From: Patescibacteria group bacterium UBA5124
GTDB lineage: Bacteria > Patescibacteriota > Gracilibacteria > Absconditabacterales > Absconditicoccaceae
Assembly: GCA_002414185.1 (NCBI GenBank)
Contig: DHYS01000001.1
Location: 1 to 36,907 of the forward strand
Direction: 5' to 3'
DNA: 36,907 bases
Made by a program: the position numbers and the translations under genes. Every line of letters begins with the position of its first letter. The first letter of the stretch is position 1. The notes below the pieces were generated by a model that was not told the origin of the DNA, made no database searches, and saw nothing but the letters and a program-made list of their open reading frames with translations. This document shows positions 10,252-18,759 of this stretch, piece after piece.

Positions 10252-13200
10252 CTACGCAGGAGTAGAAGTTGAAGCGTCTGATGCCGAAGAAAACGAATCA
10301 TCATTTGACACACCTAATCTCGCTCAAATTTCAGCATCCACAAATTCCCTTTTTCTTCCATATTTCTTTCCAGAATATTCTTGCAAAATAGGAACTATCT
10401 TAGGATTTTGATAATCTTTTGTATAAATAGCATTCATAGAAAATACTCTTGTTGTAGCATTATCTATATTCAATTTAATATATGCTTTATAGTTTGCAAT
10501 ACCTACAATATCTTGCCCAGTTAATACTGGTTGATATTCTTTTTCCAAAAATTCAGCATCGGGAGCACCAACTTTAAATGATTGCATCGTACCAACGTTA
10601 CCAAATACCGCTGCTTTTACATCTCCCTTACCTCAACCATCTCCACCAAGTCCTTTGGCTGGTTCAAGCTGTGCAATATATTGGTGAGCCATAATCAAAC
10701 ATAATCTATACTTTCTAGCTTCAGACAAGATATCGGCAAAAGTACCAGATACAAAGTTCTGGAATTCATCCACATACAGATAAAAATCCTTTCTATCTTT
10801 TTCTGGTATTCTTGCTCTAGCCATAGCCGACGTATATATCTTTGACACGATAATCATACCCAAAAGCTGAGCATTCAATTCTCATATTTTACCTTTACTA
10901 AGATTGATAATAAGTATCTTTTGATTATTCATTACGTCTTCAAACGTAAATGCTGATTTTGTCTGTCCAATAATATTTCTAATAAGTCTATTCGTATTGA
11001 ATGACACAAACTTCGCAGACAAGTAAGGAATAATTTCTTGTTTTTCTCTATCTCCCATAGATGCAAATGTCTTTTCCCATCGGTTTCTAACTACTGCATT
11101 TGTTACTTTCTTACATTTATATTCTCTATAACTTTCATCAGTAAAAAGTCTGACCACATCAAGCAAAGTTGGTCTATCTTCAAAATCTTCAAGCAACGTA
11201 AGACTTCCATATTTAAAATATTCTTGAAGTCTTGGTCCAAAGATTTCCGGTCCAAACATTTTCAAGAAGATTTCTGTAGCGTCATTTACTACTCTATCTG
11301 CTTCATCCAAAGTTTGGATTTCATAAAGATTAAGTCCCATAGGCCTATCTTCATTACCAGCATCAAAATATACCACATCTTTTGCTCTTTCTTTTGGAAT
11401 ATATGCCAAAACATCTTCAGCCAAGTCTCCATGTGGATCTATCAAACAAAGCCCATCACCATTCCAAACATCTTGTCTCGCCATTGTTTGTAAGAATACT
11501 GACTTTCCAGTACCCGATTTTCCAATACAGTAATGATGTCTTGTTCTATCATCTCTCTTCATATAAATAGGAGCAATATTGTTTCTATATATATTTGCAC
11601 CAAGCAATACTCCATCTTTAAACACTTTATATCCATAGACTTGTTTTTCCACTACTTCTTTTACGTATTTTAAACCATCTTTTTCTACAATTTCCTTACC
11701 TTGCAATTGTTCATTAGTAAATTCTGTAAGTGGTGTTAATTTATCTTCTTTAACCATCTTAGATCAAACAGCTCGACTATGAGGATTATCTTCAAGCATT
11801 TTAGAAAGATTACCTCATTTATATGTTTCTGCCAATCTTCCATTAATTATATAATTTCAATCATTAGACATATGTAAAATTGGCAAATTTTCAGGAGCAG
11901 GCAAAACTTTATACTGCATCCATGAAATAATAGGAGCACGATTATACATATTATCAGGAAAGTGGAACAATGAAGCTAATTCATTAACCCCAAAAATATT
12001 TTTCTTAAAAAAGAATGTTGTTAATTTAAACAATGTAGCAAATTTCCACATTGGCTTAAAAAAGAATCAGAGAAGATCATGTTTCGTATTTTGATCATTC
12101 AATTCATTTCCATATTCGTCCCCATAAATATTATATGAACTCACTAAGATATCCAAGTTTGAATCTATTCTTTGTTGTTCATTAGTTGAAGTAACCAAAA
12201 GTAATGAAGCCTCATAATAAGGTAGCGCTGCAGATTCTCACATAGCATTAAGATAATCTTCCTTTGCTTTTACCATACGCACAAAATCTTTACCTCCTAC
12301 CATACCTCCTTCTTGTTCTTGTTGCTGAGGATTTTTATCCTCAGATCATTTAAACAAGAAAGAAATAAGATGAAAAGGATTCAACATTTTAAGAAAATTC
12401 TTTGTTTTATAATGAGGATCTGTATATCTTTTATCATTTCTATACAATCATTCAGCCCACTTTTGAACCTTTCTATTAAACCAATCTCCAACCGGCTTAA
12501 TTGGCATCACAACACTTACTGTATCTTCTTTAGAAATCTTTCCTATAGCATCTATAAGATTATTGATTGGATCATCTGGTTGTTGCTTAAATGTTTTGAT
12601 ATTAAATACTTGTGATTTTTTAGAAACCAAAGACATGATATCATAATATTTTCTATTAAACATCTTAGGCGCATCTACTCTTTCTATAGAACAATCTGCA
12701 TATTGTGCTGAAATAGCTCCTTCTACAATCTTTTGGTACTCAGGATAAATACCTATCATAAAGGAAAGTAATCCATTTTCATAATGATAAACAAACGTAA
12801 GTTTTGGCTTATTAAAAAACCATCTCATTACAGTATCCCAAGCACTCAAATCACCAAGTTTATGAAGATTATGAAAAACCTGAGCCATACGACCAATCTT
12901 TTCTTTCATATCTTTTGCTATTTCCTTCTCTTGTTCACGATCAGATTTACCATCATTTCTAGGAAATATTACTTTTAGATAAATTACTCTATTTGCATTA
13001 AGCACATCATAAAAGAAATGAATAAGTTTTTTAAATGATTTAACAAAAATATATAACAAAATCACTATTCAAATAGACCAAAAAGCATACCCAGCCCAAA
13101 CTTTTATCGTAGATAATCACAGCATTTCTGAAAAATTAAATTGCGTAGTAGTAGCTGTTGTTGTTTCTGTCTTAGAAGTATTTGTTTGCTCTTGAGTTGG

Positions 13201-13410
13201 AAGAGTTTGCGGAGCATTGATCATATCTTTTGTATACTGACTTCTCTTAAACAAAAAATTTTTCACTCCAGAAACACTACCCATCAATTGAAGACAAGTA
13301 GATTTATCATTACCTCGAGACAAAGTAGTTATTTTAGAAATATTATCTGCTAGATAAGGATTTTTTGAATATTGAGCATCTAACAAATTTTCACAGGTGG
13401 AACGATCCAT
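10252..13410 (-). CDS. TraD/VirD4-like (DUF87-type) membrane ATPase
   Basis: 1052 residues, a single minus-strand frame crossing several UGA codons; stop TAG at 10252-10254. Residues ~1-100 are soluble with Cys-containing segments, a transmembrane helix lies at ~103-125, and ~500 residues resemble the N-terminal region of conjugative coupling ATPases in CPR genomes. The motor domain has Walker A GKSGTGKS (about 630-637), 'LCLIDPHGDLAEDVLAYIP' after it, Walker B 'LYVDEFQNF' (about 877-885) and 'IMAHQYIAQL', the sensor segment typical of TraD/VirB4-like ATPases. The tail is Ser/Asp/Thr-rich. No relaxase, VirB or pilin gene is adjacent, so it may drive DNA uptake, DNA transfer or pilus assembly with distant partners. 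The 5' leader carries a palindromic repeat. Confidence 0.88.
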
Positions 13411-13436
13411 AAATTCAGAATAAGGGTAAATACATA

Positions 13437-13472
13437 TATGTCATTCCGGCTTTGTCGGTTGGAGCCGGAATC
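13437..13472. repeat. Dispersed palindromic repeat, copy 1
   Basis: ATTCCGGCT (13443-13451) and AGCCGGAAT (13463-13471) form a 9-pair hairpin. The element resembles copy 2 at 30058-30093: both share TATGTCATTCCGG, the total palindrome length (29) and a central GTC. It lies 27 bases upstream of the minus-strand ATPase gene. The gap 13411-13663 otherwise holds only AT-rich sequence and the promoter at 13604. Confidence 0.7.
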
Positions 13473-13603
13473 CAATCTAAAATTAGATTCTATTCTTATT
13501 ATACTCAGAATTCAAAAAAAATCCCAAAAAAACAAAAAAACACAAACAAATACCCTTGCCTTTTTCAAAAAAACGTATCCAAACAAAAAATCTTTTCTAA
13601 AAT

Positions 13604-13632
13604 TTGACAAATCTAAATTTTTAGAGTAAAAT
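13604..13632 (+). promoter_or_regulatory. Consensus sigma-70 promoter
   Basis: TTGACA (13604-13609), 17-base spacer, TAAAAT (13627-13632), 31 bases before the ATG at 13664. The leader has no Shine-Dalgarno sequence. Confidence 0.8.
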
Positions 13633-13663
13633 TAGATATATTTTATTATTTTATCCCAAAAAC

Positions 13664-14374
13664 ATGACAGGGACAAGTGAAAAAAAATTAAATACTGAAG
13701 AAAGTAAAAATATTCTTGCTACTGCAGCCGAAGAAGGTAAAGATCAAGCAAGAAAAGATATTGAATCTGTATTAAACACCATAACAGAAACCAAAAGTGA
13801 CGGGGTTTGGAAAATTCAAGGAAAAAGAACAAAAGATCTTGTTGAAGAAGGAATGTTATTATGATCTGAACTAGAAAATAAAGTTATTGAACAAGATAAA
13901 AATGAGGTTCCAAAAAAAGTAAAAAACATTGCAGTAGAAATAGCAAAAAATTTAGGATGTTACTCTTATCCTGGAACAGAATTTTCTCTAGAAATAAAAA
14001 AAACAGGAGATGACTTATATAGTATAACATCAGAAAATATTTTTGAAAACAAACGAAAAGAAGAAAGAAAGTGATATAATAAAGCTGGATATGTAAAAGA
14101 TATATTAGAAAAATATCTCACAGAAATTAAAAATAATACAATCAAAAATACGGAAACAGGAGAATTAATAGATATTACTACTGCATACAAAGCTAGACTT
14201 GATACACCTTGATTTAATGAATATGGAAATGCAGGATTATGATATCTTGATATAGCAAATAAAGCGGCAAAACCTTTTGAATTTTCATTTATTTCTGAAT
14301 GAGATTCTAATTTGATAAAGTTTACATTCAAAGTAGAAGTTTCTACAGTAAAAAAAACAGTTCTTCAAGAATAG
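13664..14374 (+). CDS. Protein of unknown function, 236 residues
   Basis: Starts MTGTSEKKLNTEESKN; six or more UGA codons are read as Gly; stop TAG at 14372. It is soluble, charged, has no signal peptide and no clear transmembrane segment. The first ~110 residues look helical (Lys/Glu-rich); the second half mixes aromatic and beta-prone segments such as 'YLDIANKAAKPFEFSFIS' and ends 'FKVEVSTVKKTVLQE'. No family recognised. It has its own strong promoter, and the following gene is of similar small, helical type, so the two may form a unit. Confidence 0.7.
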
Positions 14375-14433
14375 TTGACATTACAATAAAAAATATAAAA
14401 TAAGATGGATTTTTAACAGCAAATATATATATT

Positions 14434-14478
14434 AAAATCAGTTTAATTTGTAAAACCAAATAATGAACTGATTTTTTT
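14434..14478 (+). terminator. Terminator-like hairpin overlapping the next start codon
   Basis: Ten-base arms AAAATCAGTT (14434-14443) and AACTGATTTT (14466-14475) are perfectly complementary and followed by T's. The ATG at 14463 of the next gene sits in the 22-base loop, right beside the 3' arm. It could end the upstream transcript or control the next gene. Confidence 0.6.
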
Positions 14479-14939
14479 CAAAAAAAGCAAAAGAACATAT
14501 TAATAATATTCCACAAACAGGTATTGAGGAAGAAATTTTAAAAAAACGATGACTTTCTATCGGATATTTTCAAGAAATTATAGGACAGATAATTAAAATA
14601 TGAGAAAATGAAAGTATAGAAGACTTAAAAAAATTAGAAAATATAATAACAGAATGAATTCATACTATACAAAATAAGACAAACAGAGAACATATTGAAA
14701 ATTTTCGAAATCAAGAAAAAATGAAAACACAAGGAAAAATAAGAACAATAGTAGATATCTTAAATGAAGTCATAGAAGAATATATAATTGAAGGTAAAGA
14801 AAAAAACCAAAATATTTTCAAAGAAATTCAAAGAAACATCAAAAATATAGAAAAAATTATTCATTTTCTTCCTATGGATGAACAAAAAGAACGAAATAAT
14901 AAAATAACAGGATATAAAAGATATCTTGAAATAAAATAA
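14463..14939 (+). CDS. Helical protein of unknown function, 158 residues
   Basis: Starts M-N-G(UGA)-F-F-S-K-K and runs to TAA at 14937 with several UGA glycines. Almost wholly helical and Lys/Glu/Ile-rich, with coiled-coil-like heptads in 'ILNEVIEEYIIEGKEKNQ' and after it. No signal peptide, no transmembrane helix, no recognised domain. An internal ATG at 14721 is in frame, but the upstream part has the same composition and is clearly open, so I keep the longer form. The start codon lies in a terminator-like hairpin. It ends just before the valS leader promoter and is therefore probably separate from valS. Confidence 0.65.
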
Positions 14940-14945
14940 CTTCCC

Positions 14946-14973
14946 TTGAAATCTTTCCCAAAACTCCTATATA
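14946..14973 (+). promoter_or_regulatory. Promoter of the valS leader
   Basis: TTGAAA (14946-14951), 16-base spacer, TATATA (14968-14973). The expected start of transcription, about seven bases further on, coincides with the leader-peptide ATG at 14981, so the leader RNA would be leaderless or nearly so. Confidence 0.6.
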
Positions 14974-14980
14974 CAAAGGT

Positions 14981-15019
14981 ATGAAAACAAATACTTTATC
15001 AGTAGTAGTGGTCAACTAA
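14981..15019 (+). CDS. Valine-rich leader peptide of valS (attenuation sensor)
   Basis: A 12-codon ORF encoding MKTNTLSVVVVN, then TAA. The four consecutive Val codons (GTA GTA GTG GTC, 15002-15013) lie three to four codons before the stop, and the stop lies two bases before the antiterminator hairpin. This is the classical layout of leader peptides upstream of amino-acid biosynthesis or aminoacyl-tRNA synthetase genes: a ribosome short of Val-tRNA stalls on the Val codons. Three different Val codons are used, so both major Val tRNA anticodons would be monitored. The only Shine-Dalgarno-like bases (AAAGG at 14975-14979) are too close to the ATG; leaderless initiation is likelier. Function is inferred from position and structure. 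Confidence 0.82.
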   Translation: MKTNTLSVVVVN

Positions 15020-15021
15020 CA

Positions 15022-15078
15022 AGAGAGATTAAAGGAAAAATCCAATCTCTCTGATTTCTCTAATCAGAGATTTTTTTT
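15022..15078 (+). promoter_or_regulatory. Transcription attenuator: antiterminator/terminator pair before valS
   Basis: Arm A AGAGAGATT (15022-15030) pairs perfectly with arm B AATCTCTCT (15044-15052); the loop contains an extra GGA/TCC pair. Arm C TCTCTGATT (15048-15056) pairs with arm D AATCAGAGA (15062-15070), followed by eight T's (15071-15078), a strong intrinsic terminator. B and C overlap at 15048-15052, so the two hairpins exclude each other. A ribosome stalled on the Val codons leaves arm A free, A:B forms and valS is transcribed. A ribosome reaching the stop at 15017-15019 covers arm A, C:D forms and transcription ends. No T-box consensus is present. Confidence 0.85.
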
Positions 15079-15097
15079 AGCTTAAAAATATATCACC

Positions 15098-17554
15098 ATG
15101 TCAAACAAGTACGATGCCAAAATTTCTGAAGCCAAATGGCAAGCTTACCGAGATGAACAAAAAACATATGCGTTTGATCTTCAAAATACAGAAAAACCCA
15201 TTTTTTCTATAGATACACCTCCTCCAACAGTTTCAGGGAAACTCCATATTGGTCATATTTCTTCATTTACTCAAGCAGAACTCATTGCTAGATACAAAAG
15301 AATGACTGGATATAATGTATTTTATCCTATGGGATATGATGACAATGGAATTCCTACAGAGATCCTCGTAGAAAAAGAATTAGGAATCAACATCAAAGAT
15401 ATCGAACGCCAAGATTTTGTGCAAAAATGTCTCGAAGTTAACGTAAAATATAGAGAGATATACAAAAATCTTTGGAAAAAAACTGGACTCTCTGTAGATC
15501 GAACAAGATCTTACGCAACTATTTCTCTTGAAGTACAACAAATAGCTCAACAAGAATTTCTTAAACTTTACAACAAAGGAAATATTGTATGTAAAGAATT
15601 TCCTGCGTTACGATGTACAAAAAATCAAACAACTATCGCACAAGCAGAGACTGAAGACAAAGAATTTGAAGAATTTTTCAATGATATTGCATTTACTCTT
15701 GAAGATGGTACAGAACTCGTAATCGCTACTACTAGACCAGAAATGATTTCTAGCTGTAAAGCTGTTTTTGCTCATCCAGATGATGAAAGATATCAAAAAT
15801 ATTTTGGGAAAATGATTACTACTCCGCTTGGAGATACAGTTCCCCTTCTTGCAGACGATAAAGCAAAAATAGATAAAGGAACAGGACTTGTTATGTGTTG
15901 TAGTTATGGAGATGAAGTAGATGTGTACCGATTCCAAAAACATAAATTAGAACCAAAGATCATCATAGATAGATATGGTCGTATGCAAAACACCAATACA
16001 GAAATTGATGGACTCAAAATAGAAGAAGCTAGAAAAAAGATTATGGAAATATTAGAAGCTAAAGGAGTAGTTCGCAAAAGAACACCTATCACTCAATCGA
16101 AACAAATTTCAGAAAGAGGTAAGGTACCTGTAGAAATCATTCCAGTTCGTCAATGGTTCGTAAACTTACTCGATAAAAAAGATACCCTCCTCAAACTCAA
16201 TAATGATATGCAATGGCATCCAGAATTTATGAAAAAAAGATCTGATGATTGGATAGAAAACCTCCAATGGGATCGAAATATTTCTAGATCTAGAAAATTT
16301 TGAATACCTATCCCTGTTTGGTATAGCAACAAAACAGAAGAAGTGATTTTACCTACAGCAGAACAATTAGCAAAAGGATCTATAGATCCTACAAGAGATT
16401 TTCCTGAAACACTTCCTGATGGACATACAAAAGAAGATATTAGACCTGAAACATTAGTATTAGATACATGGTTTACTTCTGGACTTACACCACTTATCAA
16501 TCAAAAATTTGCTGAAAAAGATGGATTCCAAGGAAACCTCATGCCATTTGATATGAGACCTCAAGCTCATGATATCATCCGTACTTGGCTTTTGTATACA
16601 ACATTACATAGTTATCTCAGAGAACAAAAAGCTCCATTCAAAAATATTATGATGTCTGGATATGTATTAGCTGGTAAGGGAGAAAAAATTTCTAAATCTG
16701 CAGGAAATGCGAAAACCGGTCCTGAAGAACTCCTTACTCAACGAGGCGCAGATCCTGTAAGATACTGGGCTTTAGGAGGACAATTAGGTAAAGATATTGT
16801 TTTCGAAGAAAATGAAATCAAAAATGGACAAAAACTTGTTACAAAACTTCGAAATGCTTTCCAATTTGTAAAAATGCAATTAGGAGAACTTTCATGTTCA
16901 CAAGCATTAGCGCTCAATCCTCAAGATCTCTATCCAACAGACAAATGGATTCTTTCTCGTCTTATGACAACGATCAAAAATATGAGAAAAGAATTAGACA
17001 ACTACGAATTTGGATTAGCAAAGATCAAATTTGAAGAATTCTTTTGGAGAGATTTCTGTGACAATTACCTTGAATTTATTAAACTCAGAACATACAAACC
17101 AGAACTCTTTGAAAATGGACAAAAGAAAAAAGAATCTGCTCAATTTACCCTTGTTGTTGTTTATAGAGCAATCATTAGACTTATAGCTCCATATTTACCG
17201 CATATTACTGAAGAAATCTATCAAGACTATTTCAAAGAAGAACTCAAAGAAAATTCAGTTCATACAACAAGATATCCAACAGGAGATTGACTCAAAAATC
17301 TTACTTCAGAAAACATCAATATAGACACACTTATCTCTATCGTAGAACAAGTGAGAAAATACAAATCAGAACAACAAATCTCTATGGGTGCTGAATTAGA
17401 ATCCATTACTATCACTTGTACACTACAAGATCAAGAAATTATAAAAGACTACCTCGATGATCTCAAAGGAGTAACGAAAGCAAAAGAAATTAGTTTTCAA
17501 GAAGGAAACGAAATAAACATAACAATTACTCCTATCACACAACAAGACAAATAA
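15098..17554 (+). CDS. valS: Valyl-tRNA synthetase
   Basis: 818 residues; only two in-frame UGA codons (16301, 17288), both at Gly. This class I synthetase charges tRNA-Val and edits Thr-AMP/Thr-tRNA. Signatures are 'PTVSGKLHIGHISSF' (HIGH at 50-53), the editing (CP1) domain with 'ATTRPEMI', 'ISRSRKFGIPIPVWY', 'RPQAHDIIRTWLLYT', KISKS (530-534) and the anticodon-binding helical domain. Five CGA codons sit where class Ia synthetases have conserved Trp: residues 18, 135 ('SVDWTR'), 172 ('PALWC'), 393 ('LQWDWNISR') and 585 ('KLWNAFQFV'). CGU codes Arg in 'WILSRL'. The C-terminus is shorter than in E. coli ValRS (951 residues). Controlled by the upstream attenuator. Confidence 0.97.
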
Positions 17555-17563
17555 TTTAAGAAT

Positions 17564-17590
17564 ACATCCCATCATATGGGGTGTTTTTCT
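17564..17590 (+). terminator. Intrinsic terminator after valS
   Basis: ACATCCCA / TGGGGTGT stem (one U-G pair) with loop TCATA, then TTTTTCTTTTTTT. The rest of the gap up to 17736 is AT-rich, with a possible weak promoter (CATAAT near 17689). Confidence 0.85.
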
Positions 17591-17736
17591 TTTTTTGTCA
17601 AATCTTTTTAATTACAATAAGTATCCAAACCTCAAAAAACCTTGTAATCTCAACAAAAAAATATATTTAGACAATATTAGACACCAAAACATAATAATTA
17701 TCAACTACACATTATTCACTACTAACTATTTTCTCT

Positions 17737-18732
17737 ATGTCTTTTTACCAATCCGAAGTACGACAAACTATACAAGATATCATCTACCAAAAACCAACAT
17801 TTTCTATAAATCTCTTTGGAAAGGACTATTTTTGAACCATCAAAACAAAAAAAATAGGATTTTTTACACTAAAACGATATCAAATACTAGGAGTAGAACT
17901 ACCAGAAGACCCTGAAACGATAAAAAAAGAAATCAAAAAAATCAAAAAAGAGTTTTGAGATAAAAAATCAAATATTTTCTTTCAATTATGAGTAACAAAT
18001 GAAATAATCTCCTTTGATATAAAAGATTTTATAAACAATGATTTTTGAGCTGATCTAAGAGAAAATAGAATATTTTTACGCAATTTTTTAAACAACGACT
18101 ACAGTCTACAACATGCTTTCAGAGAAAATATGCCTGAAAGTGGAATAATCTACGACATCACCAAAACAGATGAAGAACTAATCTCTGAAATGAACAAAGC
18201 ATCCAAAGATCGTGTCAAAAAATGAATTAAAAACAATACTCAATTTGAAGAACTAGATGAAAAAGAATACGACATTTTCTTTGATAAACGACAAGAGACA
18301 GCAGGAAAAAAATGATTCAACACCATACCCAAAACTCAATATCTAAAACTCATCAATTTTTTAAGAGAATACAAACAAGGAAACATCTTCGTAAGCAAAT
18401 ACAATGATGAAATCTTAGCGGGAGCTATATGTATTTATTACAAAAAAAGTATAGTTTGTCTCTACAGTTTTGCCGACAGACAAAAAAACAATGTAGGAGG
18501 ACAACAATACATGAAATTCAAGATATTTACACGAGGAAGAGAACATGGATTCACCACATGCGATATGATGTGATGAGCTCCTACGGGATTTCCAGAACAT
18601 GAACTCGCTAGTGTAAGTGCTTTCAAAGAATCTATGGGAGGAATTAAAACAGAATACTATGGAAACTATGATATTGTATTACAATCATGAATATACAAAT
18701 TTTTCAAACGATATTACTCTCGAAAAAAATAA
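17737..18732 (+). CDS. FemAB-family (lipid II interpeptide bridge-type) aminoacyltransferase
   Basis: 331 residues with about nine UGA glycines. It has the duplicated GNAT fold of FemA/FemX/MurM proteins. The central 'MNKASKDRVKKGIKNNTQFEE' segment corresponds to the family's K-x-R-x-x-I-K region. The C-terminal half has 'AGAICIYYKKSIVCLYSFA', 'GGQQYMKFKIF' and 'CDMMGGAPTGFPEHELASVS', followed by 'FKESMGG', the usual FemAB ending motif (Gly-Gly partly from UGA). Family members add amino acids from aminoacyl-tRNA to peptidoglycan precursors; substrate unknown here. The coiled-coil arm of staphylococcal FemA is not obvious. It lies 27 bases upstream of an LtaS-like gene, so the pair is probably an envelope operon. 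Confidence 0.87.
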
Positions 18733-18759
18733 TTCAATTTTTGTCTAATTAAAAATGTT

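Noticed and set aside
14940..15097. T-box riboswitch before valS
   Set aside because: No T-box bulge consensus or specifier stem; the short Val-rich ORF and simple alternating hairpins explain the region better.
17595..17915. ORF of 106 codons on the plus strand
   Set aside because: It overlaps the FemAB-like gene in another frame and has low-complexity composition; a shadow.
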